From Turbatrix aceti (taxonomy: Eukaryota > Nematoda > Chromadorea > Rhabditida > Panagrolaimidae): a stretch of DNA of 64,000 bases. Numbering within the stretch: the stretch's first letter is position 1; every line of letters starts with the position of its first letter. Positions 1 through 11,428 of this stretch are shown here, piece after piece. Location: NCBI GenBank assembly GCA_963969345.1, contig OZ017770.1, positions 1,373,246 through 1,437,245 on the forward strand, written 5' to 3'. The notes under the pieces are model-generated. The model ran no database searches, was not told the origin of the DNA, and saw only the letters and a program-made list of their open reading frames with translations. The position numbers and the translations under genes were made by a program.

Positions 1-1028
1 TACCGGTCGAAAAGTCCCCGCTGGACGACTCTCATCGAGCACACACCTCTTGCTGTCACCTTCCTCCCCGTCAAACCGGAAAGGTTGTTTTTGGTCAACC
101 CGAGGATGTCTTTATTTGATGAACCAACAAATTAGGCAAATCAATAGCTGAAGCAAAAAAAGATGGCAGAAATGTTCTGCGTTGTACGACATTATAACCA
201 AGACAATTTCGAATTATCATTTATGGTTTGTTCTGTACCGTATGATTAACATAAACACTTATCGCACCAGAACAACGTGACAGTTGTGTCTGACCCGTGT
301 TATCTTATACAAAAGGGAAAAGGAAAGGAGAATATTTAGGAAACCCTGCGAATTTCAGTGATTTCGTTGTCAATAAGACAGTTCCAGTCCCGGTCGTATG
401 CCGTTGTGTCGATGCGTGCAGATCGGGCTGTTGAGTAGTCGTAAGGCGGTGGAGCTGAAAAACAGTGGAAAAGTTACTTCTAAGCATAAAAAATTTTAAA
501 TTCATATTTCATGTGAAAGAAAGAAACGCATGCATAATAAATATATAACGTATGTGCAGCAAACAAATTAATGACCGTGTCATGATCTCCCTTAGCAGCA
601 AAGGCTGACACAAAATATTTTATTTATTGAAATGTGTACACTTTTGAGCATTCATCTTTTATGCCCTTGTGGTGATGCATTGTTTTTGGGAAAAAAGCTT
701 TTCGCCTGTCATGTCTTGTCGACTTTCATTCTTTAATCAAAATAACAGCCCCCACAAAAAAACCTAATACGTCACAAAAAGAGTTTTGTATGAATTTGAT
801 TTGACCCACTCCTATTGTTTCGTGACAAATTGGCATTATGGCTGCCAACCATTTGTGCCTTTGTACTTAAAACAGCTTTTTATTGGGATTCAATTGTCTT
901 CCCCGGAACAGCAATGCAAAAGCCAGAAGGCAAGGCTTTTCATTGAGAAGCACCGAAGATGTAAAAGCGCAAATCTCTTGCAAATCATAAATCGCATTCG
1001 AGTGCCACTACTTCTACTTCTACTACAA
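1..1028. other. Left-edge intergenic stretch, possible last exon of an off-window gene
   Basis: No gene is firmly supported here. Plus-strand frame 1 is open from the first base to a TAG at about 130 and is richer in GC than what follows, so the edge could hold the final exon of a plus-strand gene entering from the left. The stretch is only about 43 codons and I recognise no family, so this is weak. The remainder is AT-rich with homopolymer runs, and its short open frames show no family motif. Confidence 0.3.
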
Positions 1029-4000
1029 TTAGGACATCCTAATGTCCTTTAAGCAGTCTGGAAAAAAGGAAGAAGATTAGCCGTTGTCTTATGTAATGAT
1101 TATTCACAAACTGATGTGAGTCTGATGTGAGAAAAATATAGGAAAACCCATAACTTCAACACAAAATATTTCCCTGGCATGCGAAATTGTCGTTAACAAC
1201 CAAAAAATTGATAATAAAACAGTGAAAAAAATTATACATATTTTGTGTAAGAAACGAACCTTCATACACGGACGGTGGTTTGGGTGGTATCGTATCCACG
1301 GGGTGGTATCGAGAGAGAATTTGTGATGTCGGAGCACCACCAACTGAAATTTCGGTCATAAAATAAGGTACTGGAAGAAAATCGAGCTTACGTTGCTTCG
1401 AACGGTAAAGAGGACATCCACGAATCCTCTTGCAGATCATTGAAATGAATATGATGCTGGCAACGAAAGAGAACACGCAGCAGATGAATATTAAAGCCGA
1501 GTTTCTAAAAAAAATGATTTTCATTAAAAAATGTACATATCGGCATATTGTGAGTCGTTTTTAACTGTAGTTTGATCTTGTTTTTTTATTTGCAAATATC
1601 GTATTCTTTATGCAACGGCATCGTCTTTGCGACTCATCTTAAAATTATTACAATACCCAAGATCTTCTTTCACTTCACTGGTGGTTATTTTCATTTGCAA
1701 AATTAAAAATACAAAAGCGCCGAAGCATTGCAGATTACCCCCAGAGTGAAAAACAAATATTTTTTCCAGCCGCAAATCTTGTGTTTTTTTTCATTGTTAG
1801 AGTTTTTTTGTCTTCTAAACTCAAGGCTAAAGACAAACACCATTACCGGCAATGGTAAACAAAACCATGTACATACATACGTTCGTGGCATTGCCACAGT
1901 TACAAAACCAACGGCACTATCAGTTATTTAATCAAATCACAGACGCCAAGAATAGTGTGTTTTACATCATCAAAAGTTAAACTAACAACGAAATAAAAGC
2001 TTGCTGTATTTTCGTTTCATTGCAATTTGCGTCATAATTACGTTTGAAAAAATCGAGAAAGTCGACTTGTATTTGCATATTTAGTTGTACTTTTTTTCGT
2101 ACAGTTAAGATAAATATGACTATAACCAAAACCCCTCTTTTGTCCAGTAAAAAAATCACTTGATATTTTTTTTGGACGTTATGTTGTCACTCAGCCCGTG
2201 CCGCCCCAGCAATCCCCGGAGACCACGCGCAATTCAATTTGCTCATCTACGCATGCTCAGATTTTTGCCTCACAAATTCCATTTTTCAATTTTATTGTCG
2301 CTTTTTTTTCTGTGACTTCCACAAACAATCCCAATCCCCCGTGTTTTCGGGCTGTTTAAATCGAAATATCTCTCAACAACAAGCCAGTAACTCAGATTTG
2401 CAAATTTTTTAAATTGTTTAAAAAAGTCTCCCCATCCATTCCCGCAGCGTCGCCTGGGACTCTTCTGGTGTTGGCGTTAAAAAAAAGTTGATAAAACACA
2501 TAGACTTGCTAGAAAAGAACAGGCATACACCAAATAAACCCAGTGATTGTAAATGCGTTTCAAATTAAGTTATCACGTTGCAAAGTGTCCTAAAATGCAT
2601 TAATTTCCTGTACAAACTTTTGGCATAGTACAGCGCCCGACATAGCGTGCATAAAGTCCTTCTACACAGTTTTTTCTTGTGGTAGAGAAATTGTACCCAT
2701 AAATGTGAATGGTAGAACAGCCAGTGGAAGTGTCTAAGCCCTATTTCAAACAAAAAAAATATCTGAAAAAAAGCAGAACCAAAGTTGTATGTCATGCTTT
2801 TTCTTGTTTTTTCTTTGAAAGTTGAACAACAAAACATTCACCACCGTAACAAATTATGCCGTACCTCAAAAACCAAGAAAATATAAAACAAAAATTTGCC
2901 TAATGAAATTTTGTTTTTTTTTCAAAGCATTGTTATTTGTGGCTTGATATTTTTCAGACCCCGTGAAAGTAAGTAATTTGTCTCTTATTCTTGTGCTTCC
3001 AATGAAGTCAGAGTGACTCGACTCGGTTGGTGGGACAAAAAAAGAAAAGTTAACGGTTCGCACTTTTATGGGGCCGCTCATGCTCTTTGTGGTACTCCTC
3101 GTAGCGGTCCGTTTAGCATGCGCAACAACAACGGCATGGTTTGTGTGGGGCGCTTATGTCTGGCTGTGTTCCTCAAAGGTCCGTTAAATATTAGAAGTTA
3201 TAAATTTGAAAACGATAACTACGTATATCGGTTGTTACAGAGTTTCCCTTGCTGCTCTACTCTCCTGCTGGGGCGGTGTGGGGGCTTATAAGCCGTTCGC
3301 AATTTTTACATTTTTCTTTCTTCCTCTCTGGCAATTATAATGCGCAGAAGAAAAGGAAACAGGAAACAAATCACGATAAACCAAGTCTATCATGCTTAAT
3401 ACCCTTTGCTCACGCGAAGGTAATTTCTGTTATTTTTGGGAACGCTTTGTTTTTATTTATTTCCCCGAAAGATGAAAAAAATTGCATATTTTAAATCTTT
3501 TTGTCGGTGACACTTGTCACGATATTAATGAACCAAATGATTTTGTTAATCTGCCACAAAAAATAACTCTGACAGCAGTGACTTTTGATTGATTGTAGCG
3601 GCAAGACAAGTTGAACAGTTGGTTTAAGAACGCCCGAAGATTAAGAAACAACGACGATAAACAAAATAGTGCCAAAAAATGTACGAAATTCAACACTGCA
3701 TTTAGGTAATCAAAGTTTAATTAACAATACGCCATCCTATTGTGCCCCCGTGCATCCTGAGATGAAATCAAACCCTTCCCTCCTTTTCCCATTGCTGATG
3801 ATGCCGGCTGATGCCCCGACCTTGCAAGCAAGGCAATTTAAAAAAATTGTGTACACGCATTTTTGGCGTGTAGAGACAAAAACTGATCTTCCTTAAGTAA
3901 ATATGGCATTCCCAGGAGTAAAAATTTTTTTCACGTTCATTAGGAGTTTCTAGCCGTCAATAGCAGCAAAATCATCAATAATTGAACGTTTTTGCATAAG

Positions 4001-4426
4001 CAATGAATGTTATCTTCATAGCTTTCAATAATTAGACAAAATGAAGCCCCCCGTAAGTAAAAAAGGCTATAAAATAACAAAATTGCCTGGTGTAATGATA
4101 ACTTGAAATTAGTAAACATTGGCTTACTCTTTAAAAAATGCCCGCCACGCTTCGGCTGCAAGTTCGTCATCGATCTCTGCACGCTTTTCCAGTGTACAGC
4201 AATAGTATGTGCCAGGGTTGATTGCAGATGGACAACAGAAGGCTTGGTCGCTTTCATCTTTGAAATCTGGACATGATTTTCTAGCTTTAGTTGATGGAGG
4301 TGATGATAAAAGCTTGGCCACGGCTTCGGAATTTTCTGGACAAATTTCAGCAGATGTGAGAGTGAGAAGGTAGGAAAGTGTTAGGGCTTGAGAAGTTTTC
4401 CAAAATCGAATCAGAGTGGAATTCAT
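1029..4426 (-). CDS. Shisa-like single-pass membrane protein
   Basis: Three exons on the minus strand: 4426-4128, 1504-1260 and 1057-1029, giving about 190 residues. The start at 4426 places a hydrophobic signal peptide at the N terminus, ending near the sequence TSAEICPE. An upstream in-frame ATG at 4462 would only lengthen it. A short ectodomain follows with paired cysteines, FCCPSA and then YYCC, the spacing typical of Shisa N-terminal domains. A membrane helix starts at the second exon (SALIFICCVFSFVASIIFIS), followed by basic residues and a proline-rich tail with PPKPPSVYE. Known family members sit in ER or plasma membranes and modulate receptor trafficking, often through PPxY motifs that bind WW proteins; the partner here is unknown. 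The first intron is 2.6 kb, much longer than others in the window. The last exon (DCLKDIRMS, then stop) rests on a good acceptor and correct phase only. Confidence 0.72.
1505..4127 (-). other. Large first intron of the Shisa-like gene
   Basis: This 2.6 kb intron separates the ectodomain exon from the transmembrane exon. It is AT-rich with many T and A runs. Short open frames lie on both strands, but none carries a recognisable motif or good splice sites in the host's phase. I see no nested gene or repeat array. Confidence 0.6.
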
Positions 4427-6914
4427 ATTTTTGAGCAACATAACTTTGAAAAAGTTGCGCACGATGACTGGAATTTTTCAGTAGGAAGGGGGCAAAAATA
4501 ACACTTCCTGCTTGACGACAAGTCCCTGAGTCAGCGTAATTTTGGCAGCACTGACAAATAATGGGTATACAATTTCGTTGACGATCAACTACACGTACTT
4601 TGCGTTGGTTGTACGTTCAACGCATAAGTACTCTAAAAAAAATTGTTTTTCAGCCAGGCTATTGTAATACAACTATCTTCTACTCCGCGGTTGGAAAAAA
4701 ACGAGAAAAAATCAACAGAAGTTTCTGAGCAGACCGAGAGAGGGGGAAACTCTTCCCAATGATACAAGACAGTGGGCAAAATCGCAGTGAGTCAAGAAAA
4801 ATAAACGATCAGTCAACACATGTGCTCCAGCAAAACTTGCTAGCCTGGAGGCAAAAAAAAGACAAAACGTAAAGATATATATTATTGTTGATCGTTATGT
4901 ACATGCTAACACATTGATCAACGAGGAGGAAAGGGCACAGACACGCGTCACATTAATAGAATACGGGATCAATGAGATAAGGGGAAATTGAGGGCCAAAA
5001 GACAGAAGAAGGGGACAAACCTTGGACTCACTCGTCAGATGAATGTGGTGGCGGGTCAGTAGTCACCAGGGACGCCTTCAGGAGCACTCCATCAGGAAAT
5101 TGTCCAAGTGGAAGAGTCATCCTACAAAATGGTGTTGCGTGCTCCTTTCCTGTCATCTAAGAAGGCAAGGACATTTTTTTCTCCTTCGCCTTCTTCTTCT
5201 TTCTTGCTCCTCACCCGGCTGCGGCAAGAACAAACCACTCTCACTTTCTACTCACCCCTTTCCCTTTTCGTTTTAGACTTGGCGTGGCCATGAGTTCGGC
5301 GCGCCGCCCCACAATGTCATATATCGCAACTAAGCCACCAGGGCTTACTGCTAGCCTGTATAAAGCCTGTAGCATGGGCCTGATGAAATTTTTTTTACAC
5401 AGCTACCACCTGTATATCATGTAGAAGCAAGCAATTAAAACATCAACGAGTCTGGTGATATCAATTCCATCTGGGAAAAAATAGCACAACGACAACAAAA
5501 TTAACCGGCACAGACAGCATGCTTGCAAAGGGGTAAAGGTATTTAGACAAAACACATATAAGCCTAAACTGATGAAGAAGAAAAAAGTAGGAATAAGCCT
5601 TGTTTATGCCCAGAGACGTATGCATATGTCATTAGCCTCTTGACAAAAAATGAAAACAATTATAAGTCGCAGTTTGGCTAACAATTGGTTATTTTATTTT
5701 TCTTGAGGCTACTCGAATGATGGAAGAAAAAAAAGCGGAACAAGCTCCCCGTTATGACCCCCAGTAGAAGTTGGTCGACTAAGCAGCTCTGCCATTGTTC
5801 ATCTTCATTAGTTACAACTATTTTGGTGGCGTCTAAGAAAAGAGGATAACAAAACAGCCCACTTTGACGCACCATGCCTTCACAATATGGCTTTCACTCG
5901 AGTCCAGGCTCAGCGCGACAACACTTTACGCGGATTAACAACGTCAGACCACAAATAACAAAATCATACATCGATCAATACAGCTGCGCAATAACGTGTA
6001 AAAGTATAAAAGAAAAGTAAAAATACATACGAATGAAACAAGAGAGAGAGAAAGTGAGAGAACATGCATTTTTTGCAACAGAAAAAATTGCCATTTACAC
6101 TGAAAAGGGGGGGAGAAAGTTGTGAACTTTCAGCACCTCCTGTGACGAAAATGTGCCGTGTCCTTTTTATTCCATAACAAAAAATGTAGAGTTGATTTGT
6201 TTATAAACTGAGGTTTCGGCTTTCATCAAAAAAGTCTCGCCTGGGGGCTACACAGACAATTCTGCTTCATTCTTTTTAATACGTTTTCTCTAATAAACTT
6301 TATTATTTATAAAAAAGTTATGGCAAAAAAAACTTCTGAATAAGAACACTACATCATTATAGGGTACAATAAATGCCGGGGTGCAATTAAAAATGTGAAC
6401 GTAGCGCGACTTTACAGGACCCAATTTGCCGCCGGTACCACATCATAGCTTAATTGCATTGTCTTTAGTCTATGAACATTGATAATCAAAAATAAATAAA
6501 TTATCGGAGATATATGGATCGACAAATGTTGTAAATTTACGAACAGTTGGTAAAAAGGATTACCAAAATGGCCTGATGAATGGCACAGTCGGCGAATTTG
6601 AGTGAAACGAGGTTTCAAGTGTTGTGACAAAGCGCAACTATTTATGATTAATAAAACTTTTGCTAAGTACTTTTTTGTCACAAATGCTGAAAATGTACAT
6701 TCATTGCAGAGCTATTCAGGGAGCAATAAATTTGAAAAAGGCAACTACAGTTTAGACGGTGTCGCCAGCTGATACAGCAAATCTTTGTTAGAATACTCTT
6801 GGAACGAATTTTTTAACTCATTTTTGTGCGCTTTTGCGGAGATGACAAACAGCGCTTTTTTCATCTTTTCAGTTACAATTTTTGTACTTTTTTATTTTTT
6901 TACCAACAAATTGT
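4427..6914. other. Intergenic region between divergent genes, no supported gene
   Basis: This holds the upstream regions of the minus-strand Shisa-like gene and the plus-strand SFSWAP-like gene. A stretch near 5040-5290 is less AT-rich and open in two overlapping frames, without family resemblance. A TTTTCAG site near 6870 may be the trans-splice or 5' UTR acceptor of the next gene. Confidence 0.5.
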
Positions 6915-8297
6915 ATGCCTAAACATAAAGCTGCAGAGGAAGACGTAAGAATTCGGACACCTTATTGAAATTAAAACGATTTTTCAGCCTATATTTGAGC
7001 TATGTGCTTGCGGGTATGGTTGCAGATTGTTTCCTCGACCGGAAGAGGGATTAGACGAGGAAAAAGATTTTTTGCCATTGCCCTATGACAAAGAAACACT
7101 AGTTGACAGGTTTTCATTTTTGGCAATCTGCCGTTGCGATTTTAAGTTGGATTGAGTTTTAAGATTTGACGCTCGCTTGTTGCTTCACAGTTCATCACCG
7201 TCTACGAATACAAACGAAGAATTCGAAGAAGAACATGCTCTGGAGTTGTACCACGAAAGGTACCGCGATTTGGATGAGCAGTTCGCTGATAGCGATGCGA
7301 AGCGTCCAAAGCTCAATGAGTCGGAGGATGAACCCGCTCCAAGCGCGAGCATTGAGTTCGATTTAACGGATAAAAAAAATCCGGAAGACAGTGTTCCCTT
7401 TCAGCCATCATCTGGTCTCTGTTTTCCTTCGGGTATGATTTTGGTAGGTTTTGGTGCATATTTTGAGTTTTTTTTATTAAAACAATATAATTTATTCCAG
7501 CCGAAAACTCACAGTGAAGCCTTAACGATCGAAAAAACGGCGTACTTTGTTGACGAAAGAGGCAGAGATATCGAAAAATTGCTTCTGGCAAAGGATAGCA
7601 CTGTTGTAAGTGTATGATTTTATTACGCATTTTTCTGTACTTTTATTCATTGCAGGTAGACTTCTTGAAGCCAACTCATCCGTTAAATCCGTTTTATGAG
7701 CACGTGCTGATGGCGATCAAAGACGGTGCTCACGTGCTTTTCCCAAAGTCTGTTGATGTTCATCTCTCGGATTCCGATTCTGACGATGGTAACTACATTA
7801 GTCCGTTGCTATCAAAGCCCTTCAAAATTGGACCTACAAAGAAGCCTCCGACAATCAAAAAGGCTTCCAAAGTTATTAATTTAAAGCCGTTTTACGTTTT
7901 CAATGACGAGGCAACAAAAAAGTATCGCATCTGGCATCGCACTTTTTACGGATGCGCAAGTCCGTACAACGATATTCCGATACCAAACGTAATCAGTCCA
8001 GCGAAGGAAAAGGCAGCGACTATTGTCAGTATAGCAGCATGTGTATCACAAGCGGGAGCAGAGCACGAAAAAGAAATAGGTATGACATTTGTTGCCTCGG
8101 ATTCGTCTTAATTATGCTCAGTTTTAGCAACTACTTATTCAGACGGGAGTTTCCTAGCATTTACACATCCGTACTACATGTTTTATCAATTTAAGTTATA
8201 CGAAACGAGCATCTCTGTGATTAAACAAGCTGTCAAAAACGTTGTCGACATGATTGGCGCTACGAACAAACTAATGCGAGACACGAATCCGGGTTGA
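6915..8297 (+). CDS. SFSWAP: SFSWAP/SWAP-type alternative splicing regulator, short form
   Basis: Exons 6915-6944, 6988-7109, 7191-7443, 7501-7605, 7656-8079 and 8128-8297 give about 367 residues. The order matches suppressor-of-white-apricot proteins: an N-terminal DRY_EERY-type region (CGYGCRLFPRPEEG, later ERYRDLDEQF), then SURP1 (IEKTAYFVDERGRDIEKLL, then DFLKPTHPLNPFYEH), a linker, and SURP2 (ATIVSIAACVSQAGAEHEKEI, then FLAFTHPYYMFYQF). SURP modules bind splicing factors such as SF1 in the nucleus. The final acceptor is ambiguous: 8128 and 8143 are both in frame, and 8128 gives better SURP2 spacing. The protein stops about 50 residues after SURP2 and lacks the arginine-serine tail seen in fly and human relatives, so downstream exons may be missed or the gene is truly short. 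Confidence 0.82.
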
Positions 8298-8766
8298 TAC
8301 AGTTACATATACTGAAAGCATAAATTTGCATAAAAAATGCATTCCTCCGATAAGAAAATTCGATATGTTGTCCTACCCTGCTCGAAATACGGAAATATAA
8401 AAATTACGCTCCGCACATTAATTTTGTTTGTAATTTCGGAAAAAAAACTGCTTGCTACTCAACAAAAGGTTTCTTTTTCGATACTAAAGTTTGATAAAGA
8501 AACTTTAGAATCAAACATAACCCATAAATTTAATATTTTTCAGATATTTTGGTTTTTGTTTTGTCTGAAAATAGAGTGCCTGATATGGAGCCAAAATAGA
8601 TCATAACTGGTTACTTTATTTGTTTACAGCAATGCTATATTTTTATTTCCCGTTGCGAAGCAGAACACCAGCATGCGCACGCCAGACAATTCTCAAAGCG
8701 AATATTTTATTCTAAACTTTTTGACTGGCCTTGCTTGTAGCTTCGACTTCTTTAGTCGAGCCTTTT
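8298..8766. other. Spacer between SFSWAP-like gene and lipoyl synthase
   Basis: About 470 AT-rich bases. They should hold the 3' end of the SFSWAP-like transcript and the promoter or leader of lipoyl synthase. An acceptor-like TTTGTTTACAG ends near 8630. No arginine-serine coding stretch that could supply the missing SFSWAP tail is visible. Confidence 0.5.
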
Positions 8767-9920
8767 ATGATGTTGTCTCCTCGGCTGTCGTTCCTTCGTT
8801 CGTCCAGGGTGTACTCTTCACGTCGCCGCTTGATTCCAGACGGACCGTCGCTCGAGGACTTCATCAATGGATGTAGGTTGATGGTTATCACGTGAATGCT
8901 TGTCTAACCTGTTTTTCTTACAGCTGTTCCACCGAAGACCAAAAGTGGTCGGCTTCGTTTGCCGGAATGGCTCAAGCGCGATGCTTTAGACACCTCTCCA
9001 CGCATGCAGGAACTCAAAACTCAGCTCAAGGGGCTCAAGCTGTCAACAGTGTGCCAGGAAGCTCGATGCCCGAACATCGGCGAGTGCTGGGGCGGCAAGG
9101 AGGATTCCATCTCGACCGCGACCATCATGCTCATGGGCGATACCTGCACTCGTGGATGTCGTTTCTGTTCCGTCAAGACCGCTAGAAAGCCTCCTGATTT
9201 GGATCCTATGGAACCATTGAACACCGCCAAAGCTGTTGCCAGTTGGGGAGTGAACTACATTGTTTTGACGTCGGTTGACCGGTTGGTTTTTCTTTCTTTT
9301 TTTTTGAGTTTTTATAAACCTGTGCTGATTTCAGCGACGATCTGCCCGACGCTGGGGCTAATCACATAGCTCAGACTGTCCAGCATCTCAAGAAGGAATG
9401 CCCTGAAGTGCTTGTGGAATGCCTCGTCCCCGACTTTGCTGGAATGCGTGACAGCGTCGAACTTGTCGCTCAGTCGGGACTTCAGGTTTACGCCCACAAC
9501 ATGGAAACAACCCGTCGCCTGACTCCATGGGTTCGCGATCCGCGTGCGAAGTACGACCAAAGCCTGGGCACTCTCAAGTTGGCCAAACAGATCAATCCGT
9601 CGCTAATCACGAAGACATCGCTTATGTTGGGACTGGGCGAGACGGATGACGAAGTCGAGCAAACCATGAGCGATCTACGTGCCATCGACGTTGACGTCAT
9701 CACGTTTGGGCAGTACATGCAGCCGACAAAGCGGCATCTTCTCGTCAAGGAATGGGTGACCCCTGACAAGTTTGACTACTGGAAGAATCGAGCTGATGAG
9801 CACGGTTTTCTCTACGTCGCTTCTGGTCCTCTCGTCAGATCTTCCTACCGCGCGGGTGAGTACTACATCAAAAATATTGTCGAAAAGCGAAAGAAAGTTT
9901 CTACTGCAAACGCTGAGTAA
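8767..9920 (+). CDS. LIAS: Lipoyl synthase, mitochondrial
   Basis: Exons 8767-8872, 8924-9281 and 9335-9920 encode 349 residues. The enzyme is a radical SAM protein that inserts two sulfurs into octanoyl groups on the E2 and H proteins of 2-oxoacid dehydrogenases and the glycine cleavage system. The auxiliary cluster motif CX4CX5C ([12 protein letters not shown]) falls at C79, C84 and C90. The radical SAM cluster motif CTRGCRFC gives C110, C114 and C117. The C-terminal RSSYRAGE motif, whose serine ligates the auxiliary cluster, is present. The first 25 or so residues are rich in Arg, Ser and Leu without acidic residues, as expected for a mitochondrial presequence. Two ATGs are adjacent at 8767 and 8770. 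Length matches the family. The spliceosomal introns exclude recent bacterial origin. Confidence 0.95.
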
Positions 9921-10530
9921 CAAAATGATCTGGTGAAAACGAAAAATGGTATCGTATTAGTTGACTGATAGAATCGATTTCTTGTTTTCTGAAATAAATG
10001 AAATCGAAGCTTTTGGTTTTTATTAAGATTTTAGTTTAGAGGAATGAATTGTATTTAGATGTCGAGCAATCGCGTGCCGTTTCTCTGTGTGATTTATGCC
10101 GTGAGAAAGGGGCGGTTGTCGAAACATGCCAGTACGTCGTATTGGATAGGCTTCGAAATGTGCAGGAATGTTTAAAAAAAAATATTAGGTCACCCCTGTT
10201 TGACATTAGTCACAGTAAAAGTTACGACCAACGGCATCATCTCAAAGCATGGATGTTCACGGTCCGCCGGACAAGATTGACGCAAAATGGAAGTAATGTA
10301 TATAATATATATATCCTACTAGAACAATGATTATTTTCTTTGGAAACGAACTCGGTTTTATTAGTACGGTACACAAATATGGAGATTTGTGTGGAAACAG
10401 AACTATGTGAGTGACTGAGTGCGCACGCCAAATGTGTGTTGCAACGACTTTGTCATTTTCTTTTCTTTACGTTGCAACGTCGACTGTCGAGGCTCATTTT
10501 CCGTCGACATATAATCAAGAGATTTTGTTG
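9921..10530. other. Spacer between lipoyl synthase and its decayed copy
   Basis: This contains the 3' UTR of lipoyl synthase with AATAAA at 9993-9998, then AT-rich DNA. An open frame at about 10049-10330 shows no family motif and is not called. Confidence 0.5.
9993..9998 (+). terminator. Poly(A) signal of lipoyl synthase
   Basis: A canonical AATAAA lies 73 bases past the stop codon. Confidence 0.6.
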
Positions 10531-11121
10531 CGCGAAGTCTTCATCAATGAATGTAGGTTGAGTTTTATCACTGGGATGATCGCCTAATCGCTTTTCTTTC
10601 AGTTAATTTTTCGAAATCCAGTGATTGACTTTCTTTGCCGAAATGGCTCAAGTGCGATGCTTTATGTTAGACACCTCGCCACGCATGTAGGAACTCAGAA
10701 CTCTGCTCAATGGTCACAAGTCAACAGTGTGCCAGGAAGCTCGATGCCCGAACATCGACGATTGTTGGGGCGACAAGGTGGATTCCATCTCGACCGCGAC
10801 CATCATGCTCATGGGCGATACCTGCACTCGTGGATGTCGTTTCTGTTCCGTCAAGACCGCTAGAAAGCCTTCTAATTTGGAGTGAACTACATTGTTTTGA
10901 CATCGGTTGACTGGTTGGTTTTTCTTTTTTTTTGTTTTTATAAACCTGGGCTTTTTTCAGCGACGATCTGCCCGACGCTGGGGCTAGTCACATTGCTCAG
11001 ACTGTCCAGCATCTCAAGAAGAAATGCCTTGAAGTGCTTGTGGAGTTCCTCGTTCATGACTTCGCTGGATTCCCTGAATGCGTCGAACTCAGTCTGGACG
11101 TCAGGTTTACGCCCCCCAACA
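10531..11121 (+). pseudogene. Tandem, decayed partial copy of lipoyl synthase
   Basis: This repeats the active gene from the end of its first exon to the start of its third, including both introns at matching places, so it arose by DNA duplication and not through mRNA. The copy carries an in-frame stop where the active gene encodes the Met-Gln near the start of exon 2 (CGCATGTAG against CGCATGCAG). It also has several small indels and a deletion of about 46 bases, between TTGG repeats, that removes codons after the radical SAM motif. The segment spanning the radical SAM cysteines is nearly identical to the active gene while flanks are much more diverged. It lacks the presequence and the last two thirds of exon 3, so no working enzyme is possible. 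Confidence 0.93.
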
Positions 11122-11428
11122 GGGATAGGGACAGGATCCTTCTTTATTGTCATACGCTGACTGCATTCATAATTTACGCTGAAGAAGTAGCTTGAGCTTG
11201 TGGAAGCGAAGAAATTATTACCGTTTGTTTTTTAATAGATAGATCGATTTTTGTAATTGTAGTCATAGCCGTGGATTTTTGTTGAGTTTTTTTTGGTGAA
11301 ATCAAAATGTAATGAACATAAAATGATTTTTCCATGTGTCTAAATATTTGGCTATTTTGTTTCTTATGACAATGAAATATTTTTAGTTTCTTTTCTACTG
11401 CGTTTACTCTGGTTGTAAATCATTTTAG
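11122..11428. other. Short spacer upstream of RGP1
   Basis: About 300 AT-rich bases ending in a TTTTAG acceptor that abuts the RGP1 start codon. Nothing else is recognisable. Confidence 0.5.

Noticed and set aside
1156..1259. Direct read-through of the Shisa-like second exon to the stop near 1156
   Set aside because: The added residues are low-complexity and intron-like, whereas splicing at 1260 to 1057 uses a strong acceptor in correct phase. I keep some doubt.
8767..9920. Lipoyl synthase as a gene acquired from bacteria
   Set aside because: It has two spliceosomal introns, a mitochondrial presequence and an animal-type sequence.
10049..10330. Plus-strand 93-codon frame after lipoyl synthase
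   Set aside because: It shows no motif, lies between the active gene and its relic, and has no splice or expression-like signals.
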